A stretch of 43,404 bases of DNA from Armatimonadota bacterium (GTDB lineage: Bacteria > Bacillota > Desulfotomaculia > Desulfotomaculales > Nap2-2B): contig JAIMBK010000022.1 in NCBI GenBank assembly GCA_023511535.1, positions 1 through 43,404 on the forward strand. The letters are read 5' to 3'. Shown piece after piece: positions 30,852 to 39,876 of the stretch (position 1 is the first letter of the stretch; every line of letters begins with the position of its first letter). Both the position numbers and the translations under genes were made by a program. A model generated the notes under the pieces. It was not told the origin of the DNA and ran no database searches. It saw only the letters and a list, made by a program, of their open reading frames with translations.

Positions 30852-31820
30852 TTATTCCCCCGTTTTTCCGGCAGAAGATAACAGGCATTTTTGTAAGTTC
30901 TCGGCCAAATTGGAATGAACCAGGTTCTGGCCGATAATCAAAACCCGGCTCTGATCGAAATTTTCCGCCAGCGGGGTGATGATGGTGCCGCTCGCCGGTA
31001 CGAAATCGATCCTTTGCCAGCCCTCCGGGCACCGGAAGATTCCCTTCGCGCGGACAACCTGACCTTGCGAAAGGCTGCCGAAACTATCAAAATATTTTTT
31101 TAGACGGTTTAAATCAAAGATCCCATGGTCTTTCCGTGTAAAGGTTTGATAGGTAGTAATTTTTTTCTCAAAATCGTCATGATGGTGATGGTGGCGGAGA
31201 CATCTGTCGCCGCCACCATCATTCAGATCGCCCGGAACAGGCGGGGTACCCATTTGCTCCAGAGCGACCTGTCCATACTTCGTATCCAGCACAATTGCCC
31301 GCTGGTTGATTTTTGAGATCGTTTTCCGGATTTCCCGGACAACGGCGGATGGAATCAAATCGCATTTGTTGATGATCACGACGTCCGCCAGGGAAATTTG
31401 AGATTCCATAAACGTCTGGTAGCCGGCATGGAAATCTGTAAATTCAACTCCGTCAATTAAAAGGATTACTTTTATTGCTTCCACATATTTTTCCAGGCGC
31501 AAACCGCCGACAACGGAGAGCAGTCCCTGGATTGTGGCGACACCTGTCGGCTCAATGATCACCCGGTCAGGCTTGATTTTGGTGGCAATCTTCAACAACT
31601 GCCTGCCTAAATCGGGAGCCAGGCTGCAGCAGATGCACCCGCTGGTCAACTCTACGACCTCTAAATCATCTTTTGCCAGCAGGGCTCCATCAATGCCTAT
31701 ATCGCCAAATTCGTTTACCAGGATGACAATCCGTTCCAGGGGAACGAGTTGTTTAACTAAATTTTGAATAAAAGTTGTTTTGCCGCTGCCCAGGAAACCG
31801 TTAACAATATCAACCAGCAA
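30852..31820 (-). CDS. G3E-family (CobW/COG0523) GTPase
   Basis: A protein of 322 residues. Walker A is GFLGSGKTT (8-16); the metal motif G-C-I-C-C is at 61-65; NKCD is the guanine specificity motif; and a His-rich loop RHHHHHDD lies near 209-216. The C-terminal CobW_C-like domain follows. Such proteins deliver metals, mostly zinc, to client enzymes, or assist cobalamin-dependent enzymes. Here it sits between mtaC and the activase, so zinc insertion into MtaB/MtaA or corrinoid handling are both plausible. It starts 11 bases after mtaC. Confidence 0.92.
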   Translation of the reverse strand: MLVDIVNGFLGSGKTTFIQNLVKQLVPLERIVILVNEFGDIGIDGALLAKDDLEVVELTSGCICCSLAPDLGRQLLKIATKIKPDRVIIEPTGVATIQGLLSVVGGLRLEKYVEAIKVILLIDGVEFTDFHAGYQTFMESQISLADVVIINKCDLIPSAVVREIRKTISKINQRAIVLDTKYGQVALEQMGTPPVPGDLNDGGGDRCLRHHHHHDDFEKKITTYQTFTRKDHGIFDLNRLKKYFDSFGSLSQGQVVRAKGIFRCPEGWQRIDFVPASGTIITPLAENFDQSRVLIIGQNLVHSNLAENLQKCLLSSAGKTGE

Positions 31821-31831
31821 CGTCGATCACC

Positions 31832-32575
31832 TTAACCGTTCCATTTTTCGCGCATTTGCCGCCAGTCCTTGCCGGAAACGGCATCCGCAGCCATTAACGG
31901 AGCCTGGGAGGCGTCCTTCCCCCAGATGCCTAAATCAAAGCTGGTGACGTATTCTTCTGAAACGGCCCCGCCGCCGCAGACAAAAGGCAGGCTTATTCCC
32001 TCCCGGACCAGACGTTTGGAAATCCGTTCAAAGGCGGTCATCGTGGTAGTCATTAAGGCGGTTCCGGTAACCATGGCCGGCTTATGTTGCTTTACAGCCG
32101 CTACAACATCGTCAACGGGTACGTCCTTGCCGAGGTCGATTACCTGATAGCCGTTGGCCCGGAGGAGGGCATTGGCGATTTTCTGGCCCAGATCGTGAAT
32201 GTCGCCTTCGGCTGTGTGCGTAATGACCACGCCTTTTTTCGCCAGCGCCTTGCCCATTTTTTCTTCGCAAATTTCGATCCCTTCGAGCATGGCGTCGGAA
32301 GAAAGGATGGTCTGGGGCAAATAATATACCCCTTCGTCCCAAAGCCGGCTGACCTCGTTCATGCCTTTGACCAGGGCATTGATGACATCCATGGGATCTT
32401 TGGTTTCTAACGCTTTCCTGACTACCGCGCCGATGTTATCCGTATCTCCTTCGACAACGCATTGAATAACGTTTTGCATAACTTCATCTTCTGCTGCAAC
32501 GGCCCTGGCTTCGCCCCGTTCGCGCTTTAAGTCGTAGCGGACAAAAATTCCAGAGTAATCATCGAGGAAGTACAT
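31832..32575 (-). CDS. mtaC: Methanol corrinoid protein MtaC
   Basis: A protein of 247 residues. The helical cap is followed by the B12-binding domain with AEGDIHDLGQK, whose H127 ligates cobalt, then GTALMTTTM and FVCGGGAVSEEY, which is the MtaC variant of this motif. It receives the methyl group from methanol bound by MtaB. The ATG has TAGGAGGG upstream. The gene follows mtaB by 38 bases. Confidence 0.93.
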   Translation of the reverse strand: MYFLDDYSGIFVRYDLKRERGEARAVAAEDEVMQNVIQCVVEGDTDNIGAVVRKALETKDPMDVINALVKGMNEVSRLWDEGVYYLPQTILSSDAMLEGIEICEEKMGKALAKKGVVITHTAEGDIHDLGQKIANALLRANGYQVIDLGKDVPVDDVVAAVKQHKPAMVTGTALMTTTMTAFERISKRLVREGISLPFVCGGGAVSEEYVTSFDLGIWGKDASQAPLMAADAVSGKDWRQMREKWNG

Positions 32576-32613
32576 TCGCTATCCCTCCTAAACCTGATTT
32601 ATTTAATTAGTAA

Positions 32614-33987
32614 TTAAAGGCCATAATTGGCGGGTTTGAAGCCACGCACGTGCTTTTGATAGATCGGGATGCATTCGGCAATAAAATCATCTTCTTTGTC
32701 AGGTAGGGACAAAAGCGTTTTGTAAGTAGATTCAAGAACTTCTTTTTCGAAATCCGACAGAAGCAACCTGGCATCTCCCCGCATCAATTCGGCCGCCTTG
32801 ATTGCCGCCGCCCGGGCGCGGCTGTAGTAAGATTCGGCGTTGCTGACAATTGCTTTCCCGATTTCGTAGGCGTTGTCCGGCGAAAGGATGAATCCGTGCG
32901 TATCCCGGTACTTGTCCGAATTGATCATCATATCCCTTAAATCTTTGGCCTTCCCCATCTTGATCGCCGTATTCATCAGGGCAACGTCGTATCCTAAGAT
33001 TTCTGTAAATACCGCTGCGGTAGTTCCGCCGAACATATCGTGATATTCCACAGCCTCGTTGCTCCAGAGGTCACAAACCGCAGCCACCAGGTTGCCCAAT
33101 AAGTCGGAGTGGGCACAGGCGCAGGTTTTGCCTTCCATGGAAATCGGGATGCCGGCAATCGCCTTAATAATTGTATCTTCATAGCCACAGTCTTTAGTTG
33201 GTCCCTTTGCACCCTGTTCGTAAGCTACAAGCGTCCGGGGCGCGGCGATTGCTCGACAAATTGCGGCAAAAGTATGCGGGACGGATTTGTCGAGGAATCC
33301 GCCGGCCATAAACATGGCAACGTTGGCCTGGGCGCAGTCGGTTTCGCCGCCGGGAGTCGCCCCGTATTTGTTGGCAATTTCGACGATTTTCTTCCATAAA
33401 AATTCAACGTCACGACTGCCCAGAACGCCAATGCCGAAGAGAACGCCCCGAATATCCTGACGGACGATTGCGTAATCAGTGATTTCTTTACCTCCCATGG
33501 ACTCGATCGAGAGGTTGTCCGCTCCGGCGGCGGCACTTGCTTCGAATGTAGCCAGGATATTTTTCAGGGCATCGCCGTCCCGGATATTTTCTTCGTCAGG
33601 CTTGCGGTAATCGGCAGGGGTAGCTCTAATAGCACTTTTTAAACCATATTTCTGGTAATAATCATCCATTATGCGCTTTGTTGCGGCAGCGATTTCCCCG
33701 CCCCAATCCGGATGCCTGGTCATCTGATAAACGTGTTCCAGTTCGATCTGCAAACCCGGGAGACCTATTTGTACGCAGCGCTCTAAAGCATCGTTCACCA
33801 TTTTTTCGTACTCCCGAACCAGGCTCTTTTTCGATTCTTCGGAACCCGGACGGGGGTGGGGCACCAGCTCCGGATAAACGAAACCGCCTCCCGCTACAAA
33901 ATCGCGCCCGTATTTTACCGGGTACTTGGCCGTTCCGAAGACCATTTCGTCAGCACTCTTGTAAGCCATTGAAGTGTACTTCGCCAT
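32614..33987 (-). CDS. mtaB: Methanol:corrinoid methyltransferase MtaB
   Basis: A protein of 457 residues that matches MtaB over its whole length. The zinc ligands known from Methanosarcina (Glu164, Cys220, Cys269) correspond exactly, with an offset of two, to E162 (SIESMGG), C218 (ETDCAQAN) and C267 (KDCGYED). It activates methanol and methylates Co(I) of MtaC. The ribosome site AAAAGGAGG is strong. It is the first gene of the operon mtaB-mtaC-GTPase-activase-PPOX. Confidence 0.96.
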   Translation of the reverse strand: MAKYTSMAYKSADEMVFGTAKYPVKYGRDFVAGGGFVYPELVPHPRPGSEESKKSLVREYEKMVNDALERCVQIGLPGLQIELEHVYQMTRHPDWGGEIAAATKRIMDDYYQKYGLKSAIRATPADYRKPDEENIRDGDALKNILATFEASAAAGADNLSIESMGGKEITDYAIVRQDIRGVLFGIGVLGSRDVEFLWKKIVEIANKYGATPGGETDCAQANVAMFMAGGFLDKSVPHTFAAICRAIAAPRTLVAYEQGAKGPTKDCGYEDTIIKAIAGIPISMEGKTCACAHSDLLGNLVAAVCDLWSNEAVEYHDMFGGTTAAVFTEILGYDVALMNTAIKMGKAKDLRDMMINSDKYRDTHGFILSPDNAYEIGKAIVSNAESYYSRARAAAIKAAELMRGDARLLLSDFEKEVLESTYKTLLSLPDKEDDFIAECIPIYQKHVRGFKPANYGL

Positions 33988-34013
33988 GGTCGAACCTCCT
34001 TTTAGTAAGTTAA

Positions 34014-34318
34014 TTTTAAAAGTTTAAAACACTCGTTAGGGTCTGTTTTGCGAATGGTTTTTCTGCAAGCGCATACCGGAAAAACCTCGCTGTGATCTGA
34101 TTATTCAGCACCTCGTTTACCCCGGCGTCACCCCCCATGTGATTCAGGTTTTTTAGATGCTTTTGATTTATATGATTTCACTGCAAAAATCTTAAACTTC
34201 CTGTGCTCCCAGGTATAGTGACTTGATACCAAGGAGAGCACTATATGTTGAGTAGTCGAAGAATAAAAAGTGGTTTTTGCCCCAGAATCATTTGTATAGA
34301 TTTTATCGAATCCATTTT
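34014..34318. promoter_or_regulatory. mtaA-mtaB spacer with two alternative hairpins
   Basis: Between mtaA and mtaB (both minus strand). GTGCTC (34203-34208) can pair with GAGCAC (34236-34241), with GGTAT (34212-34216) and ATACC (34226-34230) inside. TATAGTG (34214-34220) can instead pair with CACTATA (34239-34245), which competes for the same bases. The arrangement could be an attenuator or operator. No clear T-tract or minus-35/minus-10 pair was found, and no gene is seen. Confidence 0.4.
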
Positions 34319-35353
34319 TTACTTCATAAAACCCTCTTCGACCTGCTCTACCATTGCCCTTAAGCTGGCGATTGAAGTTGCGGGAGGAATGGAACACCCC
34401 GGGGCAATCATGTGATATCCATCTTCAATAGCTTTCTTTACTTCTGATTTAACTTTTTCTACATTGCCGGAAAATAATGTGTGGGCAGCATCAACTCCGC
34501 CAAGAAGCGGGATGTGGCGGTCAAATTTTTTTAACTTTTCGATTGCCTTCGGAGCGTCAACTTTTGTTTCCACGCTTATCGCCGTTACCCCCAGACCGGC
34601 AATATCTTCGATTACATCATCCAACTTACCGCAAATATGAATAATTGTGGGGATATCCTGGAGTTCGGCGAGCAGTTTCTTTTGCCAGGGCAGGACAATC
34701 TCACGGTAGATTTTGGGGCTAATCATATCCAGGGAAGCCATCATATCTTCGATGCAAATAGCATCAGCACCGGCCTTAATTAGTTCCCGGGCCAGGAGGC
34801 GTCCGGCGACCTCACCTATTTCCATAAATGGTTCTACCAGGTGGGGTTTTCGAAAACTGTTCCGCAGTAGATCAGTAACGCCGATCAGACTTCCCGCAAT
34901 GCTGTACGGCCCAATGATTCCGCCAATGACCAGGACCTCATCACCAACCATTTCTTTTAATAACTTTAAAGCCTGGATTAATTCCGGTATCCTTCCTCTT
35001 TGCAGGTAATCTTCCGGCATGACGGGACGCTCGTCCGGCTTATATGGATAGGCGGCAGGGCTCGGTACATTTTTGCTGCCCCCGTCCTTAATTGGGCAAC
35101 CCAGGGCTTCTGCTTCTATTGTCTGGCAAAAAGGAACACGCACCGCGTCGAAACCCAGTATGGAGTAGGCTCCCGAAGCCAGCCTGGCCATCTCCTCGGC
35201 CCGAAAATTGGCTTCTGGCCAATATGCCCCTAATTGTTCCATTTGTTCGTAAGTGGCTGTCTGGTTAACGCAGAGAACCGGCAGACGATCTGTTTTTTCG
35301 CCTTTTAAAGCTTTGAACATTCTTTCGCGGCCGCTGAGTTTTACTTTATCCAT
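34319..35353 (-). CDS. mtaA: Methylcobamide methyltransferase MtaA
   Basis: A protein of 344 residues of the MtaA/MtbA branch of the UroD superfamily, with the zinc ligands H239-x-C241 (HICGK) and C320 (APGCS). In methanogens the acceptor is coenzyme M; in acetogens and sulfate reducers using this system it is thought to be tetrahydrofolate. It differs clearly from the two other MtaA-like proteins in this window. It lies upstream of mtaB with about 330 bases between, so it may be transcribed separately or attenuated. The ATG has GTAGGAGG upstream. Confidence 0.92.
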   Translation of the reverse strand: MDKVKLSGRERMFKALKGEKTDRLPVLCVNQTATYEQMEQLGAYWPEANFRAEEMARLASGAYSILGFDAVRVPFCQTIEAEALGCPIKDGGSKNVPSPAAYPYKPDERPVMPEDYLQRGRIPELIQALKLLKEMVGDEVLVIGGIIGPYSIAGSLIGVTDLLRNSFRKPHLVEPFMEIGEVAGRLLARELIKAGADAICIEDMMASLDMISPKIYREIVLPWQKKLLAELQDIPTIIHICGKLDDVIEDIAGLGVTAISVETKVDAPKAIEKLKKFDRHIPLLGGVDAAHTLFSGNVEKVKSEVKKAIEDGYHMIAPGCSIPPATSIASLRAMVEQVEEGFMK

Positions 35354-35927
35354 CCCTTGAACCTCCTACTTTTTTGCATTCCGGTGACTTTTTCATTGGT
35401 TTAGCAAGTACAACACATATACACTATAACTAAACATCTAGTAAAAACTTCAAGAAATCGTTACAGTGATTTTATTAAAGATATCCATCCGATGTAAATC
35501 TTTTTTCCTTGAATGGTAAAATGTGAACACCTAAATGCTGATTTTCGCCCCTTAATGGTTTCCCCGGAGATTTTGCCAGGCGGTTCGGGCAAGTAACTAA
35601 AAACTACCGCCAAGACCTTTTGCCCGCAAATATTACCCAACAACCTTTCAACCATTACCTGGTAATACCATTCGGGTTTTGAAAGCTACCACTTACAGGC
35701 AAAAAATTACCTTTCGAGGCGGATAGATTGTTTTTTAGAAATTTACGTTGTTAAATTAAGGGGGGAGGAGGTGCAAAAAAATTTAATAGCAGAGCAAGAT
35801 AACGATACATATTGAACTTAATTATTGAAATTTGGAGTGGAGGTGGATCTGTTTCGGGCGATTGAAATTTGGAGGACGACACCATTATTGCCGGAAAAAC
35901 ACGTTTAAGTGAAAGGAGAAAGTAATT
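35354..35927. other. Divergent intergenic region with a direct repeat
   Basis: It holds the promoters of mtaA (minus) and the corrinoid operon (plus). AT-rich hexamers such as TATAGT at about 35423 on the minus strand are candidates. ATTGAAATTTGGAG occurs exactly twice, at 35824-35837 and 35861-35874, just before the plus-strand operon. Two ribosome-site-like purine runs near 35760 and 35835 precede no good frame. A 64-codon minus frame at 35461-35655 has no support. Confidence 0.4.
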
Positions 35928-36596
35928 ATGACGCCGGAACGGGAAAATGAATTGTTGGAAAAGTTGGCTCAGGCAGTGGTCAACTTTGACGAGGAGGGTG
36001 TAAAGGTTATTGCGCAAGAAGCCCTGGCTGAAGGTTTGGACCCCAATAAGGCTGTGTTTGAAGGTCTGGTTAAAGGAATGCAAGAGGTTGGCCGCCTTTA
36101 CGAGGAGCAGGAATATTTTGTCCCTGAGTTGCTGATGTGTGCCGATGCGTTATATGCCGGACTGGATATATTTAAACCATTAATGAAAGCCGACCGGACG
36201 AGTGTGCGCGGACAGGTAGTGATGGGGGTGGTGCAGGGGGACGTGCACGACATCGGCAAGAATCTGGTTAAGGTCATGTTTGAAGCGGCTGGCTTTCAGG
36301 TTTATGACCTGGGCAGGGACGTCCCTTTAGAGAAATTTGTTGAGGAACAGTTGCGTACTGACTCTGAGATAGTAGCTTTGTCAGCGATGATGACCACTAC
36401 CATGGTGGGAATGAAAGATGTAATTAAAGCCATCAAAGAGAAAAATCCGAGAGCAAAAATCATGATCGGCGGTGCTCCCGTGACCGAAGATATTGCTGCC
36501 AAGTTTGGAGCTGACGGGTATGCCAAGGACGCCAGCAATGCCCTCAAGGATGCCATCAACATGATCAGCTCACTGCGGGATTTACAGAAAGATTAA
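35928..36596 (+). CDS. Corrinoid (B12-binding) methyltransferase protein
   Basis: A protein of 222 residues, closely similar to that at 24914. The helical cap has EVGRLYEEQEYFVPELLMCAD; the B12 domain has VVQGDVHDIGKN with cobalt ligand H107, SAMMTTTM and GGAPVTEDIA. It belongs to the MtbC/MttC-like group rather than MtaC. It is the first gene of an operon with a RACE activase, a MtrH-like methyltransferase and a MtaA-like protein, so it should carry methyl groups between the last two. AAAGGAG ribosome site, ATG start. Confidence 0.93.
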   Translation: MTPERENELLEKLAQAVVNFDEEGVKVIAQEALAEGLDPNKAVFEGLVKGMQEVGRLYEEQEYFVPELLMCADALYAGLDIFKPLMKADRTSVRGQVVMGVVQGDVHDIGKNLVKVMFEAAGFQVYDLGRDVPLEKFVEEQLRTDSEIVALSAMMTTTMVGMKDVIKAIKEKNPRAKIMIGGAPVTEDIAAKFGADGYAKDASNALKDAINMISSLRDLQKD

Positions 36597-36739
36597 AGAA
36601 ACAAAAGGGTTAGCCGGGTAATCAATTAAAATAGGGAGTGTTGTCGTTAAAGTTTAGTAGCAGAACACAACTGATGATCGGATAAACTAATTGGTTGAGA
36701 AATGACTTTTGTCGACAAGGTTTTTGAGGAGGTTTGTTA

Positions 36740-38758
36740 ATGGCGGCACAGGTAATCTTTCAGCCATCCGGGCGGCGGGGCCGGGTGGAAGAGGGGATTT
36801 CTCTCCTGGAAGCGGCCCGCCAGCTGGGCGTGGACATCGAAAGCGTTTGCGGCGGCGCCCGGGTTTGCGGGAAATGCAAAGTAAAAATTGAAGAGGGCTT
36901 TTTTGAAAAGTTCGGCATTGATTCGCGAATAAGCCACCTGTCCCCCCTCCTGGAAGAAGAACAAGATTTCCTGGAGGAAAAGGAACTTGCCGACAATTAC
37001 CGGCTGGCCTGCTGCGCCGAGGTGCACGGGGACGTGCTGGTTTTTGTGCCGGAGGAGAGTCGCGGGGCCAAACAGGTGGTTCTGGAGCACGGCAAAGAAC
37101 GCGTTTATAAACTTAACCCGGCGGTGCGCAAGTATTTCCTGCAGGTGGAAAAGGCCACCCTGGAGGATCACCGGGGGGATTTCGAGCGGATCCGGGATGC
37201 CCTGGCGGCGAAATACGGCCTTCCCCGCGATTTAACCATCGATTACCTGGTTTTGCGTGAGCTCCCTTTTATCCTGCGGAACCAGAGCGGGTTTACCCGG
37301 CGCACCCTGGGCGGCAAATTTTTTGCGGGCCTGCCGCTGGTCACCGGGGAGGGTACCTGGGACGTAACCGTCACCGTCTGGAACAACCAGGAAATTATTC
37401 TGGTGGAGCCCGGCCTGGCGGAGACCTGCGTGGGACTGGCGATCGACGTGGGCACCACCACCGTGGCGGCCTACCTGTGCGATTTGCGCAGCGGGCAGGT
37501 GCTGGCCGTCGATTCGATGATGAATCCCCAGGTTCGCTACGGCGAAGACGTCCTCTCCCGGATCACCTACGCCATGATGAACGAGGACGGCCTGCAGCGC
37601 ATGCACGAAGCAATTATCGAAGGAATCAACACGCTGGCCCGGCGGATGACCGAAAAGGCGGGGCTGGTGCCGGAAGACATCCTGGAGGTCACGCTGGTTT
37701 TCAATACCGCCATGCAGCACATCGCCCTGGGCATCGAGCCCAGTTTCCTCGGCCGCTCGCCCTTCACCGCCGGGGTGAAAAGCTCCCTGGACATTAAAGC
37801 GCGGGACCTGGGCATCAAGGTCTGCCCGACGGCCAACGTGCATACCCTGCCCGTGGAAGCCGGCTTTGTGGGCCCGGACAACGTGGGCGTGCTGATTGCC
37901 GAGGAGCCTTACAAGGAGCAGGAAAAGATCCGGATGTGCATTGACATCGGCACCAACGGGGAAATCGACATCGGCAACGCGCATAAGATGATGTGCACTT
38001 CCTGCGCCACGGGGCCGGCCCTGGAGGGGGCGCAGATCAAATTCGGGATGCGGGCCGCGCCTGGTGCCATTGAAAAAGTGAAGATCGATCCCGAGACCCT
38101 CGAAATTTCGTACAAAGTCATCGGCCAGGAATTGTGGTACCCGGAGATCAAGAAGACCGAGGCAAAAGGCATTTGCGGCTCGGGCATCATCGACATCGTC
38201 GCCGAACTTTTCAAGACCGGGATCATTGACAAAAACGGGCGCTTCAACCTGAAGCTCAATTCCCCCCGGGTGAGAAGGGGGGAGGACAACAAGCCGGAGT
38301 ACGTGCTGGCCTGGGCGGAAGAAACGTCCATCGGCAAGGACATCACCTTCACTCAGGGGGACGTGCGGGCCGTCCAGCTGGCGAAGGCCGCCCTGTACGT
38401 CGGCGCGCGCTACCTGATGGAGAAGCTGGGGGTCGACCGCGTGGACAGCATCACCCTGGCCGGCGCTTTCGGCAATTACATCAACAAGGAGAGCGCCATG
38501 GTCATCGGTATGATTCCCGACTGCGACCTGGCGAACGTGGTGGCCGTGGGCAACGCTGCCGGCGACGGAGCCAAGCTGGCCCTGTTAGACGTGGATAAAC
38601 GGGCGGAGGCGGCCTGGATTGCCCGGGAAATCGAATTTGTGGAAACGGCCATCGAACCCGATTTCCAGGAGCGTTTTGCCGCGGCCATGGCTTTCCCGCA
38701 CGCGAAGGAAAAATTTCCGCACATCCAGCACATCCTGGACAGGATCCCTAAACGTTGA
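36740..38758 (+). CDS. RACE-type corrinoid activation protein with N-terminal 2Fe-2S domain
   Basis: A protein of 672 residues. The N-terminal ferredoxin domain has C37-x5-C43-x2-C46 and a later Cys at 91 or 92, as in acetogen activases. A middle domain (about 130-220) precedes the actin-like DUF4445 part, with AIDVGTTTVAAY, MCIDIGTNGEI, ATGPALEGA and CGSGIIDIVAELF. It uses ATP to reduce the corrinoid protein to Co(I). The ATG at 36740 has GAGGAGG seven bases upstream. It is a different class from the RamA-like activase at 29228, so the two modules carry separate activases. Confidence 0.94.
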   Translation: MAAQVIFQPSGRRGRVEEGISLLEAARQLGVDIESVCGGARVCGKCKVKIEEGFFEKFGIDSRISHLSPLLEEEQDFLEEKELADNYRLACCAEVHGDVLVFVPEESRGAKQVVLEHGKERVYKLNPAVRKYFLQVEKATLEDHRGDFERIRDALAAKYGLPRDLTIDYLVLRELPFILRNQSGFTRRTLGGKFFAGLPLVTGEGTWDVTVTVWNNQEIILVEPGLAETCVGLAIDVGTTTVAAYLCDLRSGQVLAVDSMMNPQVRYGEDVLSRITYAMMNEDGLQRMHEAIIEGINTLARRMTEKAGLVPEDILEVTLVFNTAMQHIALGIEPSFLGRSPFTAGVKSSLDIKARDLGIKVCPTANVHTLPVEAGFVGPDNVGVLIAEEPYKEQEKIRMCIDIGTNGEIDIGNAHKMMCTSCATGPALEGAQIKFGMRAAPGAIEKVKIDPETLEISYKVIGQELWYPEIKKTEAKGICGSGIIDIVAELFKTGIIDKNGRFNLKLNSPRVRRGEDNKPEYVLAWAEETSIGKDITFTQGDVRAVQLAKAALYVGARYLMEKLGVDRVDSITLAGAFGNYINKESAMVIGMIPDCDLANVVAVGNAAGDGAKLALLDVDKRAEAAWIAREIEFVETAIEPDFQERFAAAMAFPHAKEKFPHIQHILDRIPKR

Positions 38759-38815
38759 CCGGCGGCAACCCGGCAGGCCGGAGAATCTAAAAATGAATCG
38801 AGGAGGGGAAAAGAA

Positions 38816-39754
38816 ATGTTTAAGCTCAATCGCCCCCAAAAGGTGTGCCGGATCGGCAACTGGAAGGTAGGGGGACAGCCCGGCGAAAATCCGCCGCTTC
38901 TGATCTCGTCCATGTTTCACAACGGCGACCGGATTTTGGAAAGCCGCAAAGAACGCAAGTTTGACCGGAATAAGGCGCGGGACTACGTCCTGCGCCAGGA
39001 AGAGCTTTCCGCCCAGACGGGGATTCCGGCCCTGGTGGCGATGGTGGCCAACTCCCTGGACGAAATGAAGACTTACATCGAATTTTTCTTGGGCATCAGT
39101 GAACAGCCTTTTGGAATTGATATCTGGGTGGAGAAAACCCGGCTGGAGGTGGCCGCCTACATTGCCGAACTGGGGATTCAGGACCGGGTTTTGTACAACA
39201 GCATTACCCCCTGGGATAAGGACATCGCCGGGCAGGCTGCACATTTAAGGGAACTGGGCATCAAGCACGTGGTGGTGCAGGCCTTTAACCAGGAAGACCA
39301 GACGCCCCGCGGCCGGGTGACCGGCTTAAAGAAAATGCTGGAGGCAATCAAGGAAGACGGCTTTGCCGCCATTCTGGTGGATACCGCCGTGATGAACCTG
39401 CCCTCGACAGCCTTCTCCTGCCTCGCCAGCCGGCTGGTGAAGGAGGAATTCGGCTGGCCCGCCGGCGTGGCTTCTTCCAACGGCACGTACATGTGGAAGG
39501 AGGCCCGGGAAATGTGGGGTTCCGAGGGCTTTTCCGCCATGAACGCGGCCGGCCAGGCCATCGCCGCTTTCCTGTGGACGGATCTCTTGTTCAGCGGACC
39601 CATCGTGAACATTCCCAAGATCATCCCTGCCGTGGCCACCGCGGCGATGATGCTGGCCACCCTGGTTTACGACGAGACGAAAACTTTGCCGGCCAACGAA
39701 AACCATCCGCTGTATAAGTTTTTTGGCGATTTTGTGAAACAACTGCAGCAATAA
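38816..39754 (+). CDS. MtrH-like methyltetrahydrofolate methyltransferase
   Basis: A protein of 312 residues of the MtrH/MtvA family (TIM-barrel pterin-binding type). Characteristic parts are the N-terminal GNWKVGGQPGENPPLLISSMFH, the FGIDIWVEKTRLEVAAYI strand, and the C-terminal NIPKIIPAVATAA. It would transfer the methyl group from the corrinoid protein to tetrahydrofolate (or the reverse). GAGGAGGGG ribosome site, ATG start. A fragment of a second copy survives at 42211. Confidence 0.92.
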   Translation: MFKLNRPQKVCRIGNWKVGGQPGENPPLLISSMFHNGDRILESRKERKFDRNKARDYVLRQEELSAQTGIPALVAMVANSLDEMKTYIEFFLGISEQPFGIDIWVEKTRLEVAAYIAELGIQDRVLYNSITPWDKDIAGQAAHLRELGIKHVVVQAFNQEDQTPRGRVTGLKKMLEAIKEDGFAAILVDTAVMNLPSTAFSCLASRLVKEEFGWPAGVASSNGTYMWKEAREMWGSEGFSAMNAAGQAIAAFLWTDLLFSGPIVNIPKIIPAVATAAMMLATLVYDETKTLPANENHPLYKFFGDFVKQLQQ

Positions 39755-39876
39755 AGGGATCAACATTACAGTTTGCCGGGACGATGTTTCAGCCGGCCTG
39801 AACTCACGGCGGCAAACGCGCGCCAGGTAAAAAAGTCACTTTCGGAAGAAAAGAAAACCGGAAAGGGGTTTTAGCG

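Noticed and set aside
34128-34397. Minus-strand 89-codon frame overlapping the end of mtaA
   Set aside because: It overlaps mtaA in another frame and covers the hairpin region; no motif or ribosome site supports it.
35461-35655. Minus-strand 64-codon frame in the mtaA upstream region
   Set aside because: No convincing ribosome site, no family resemblance, and it lies where promoters are expected.
35354-35927. Cobalamin riboswitch before the corrinoid operons
   Set aside because: I looked for a B12-box-like core (GCCACTG) in the leaders of the methyltransferase operons and found none.
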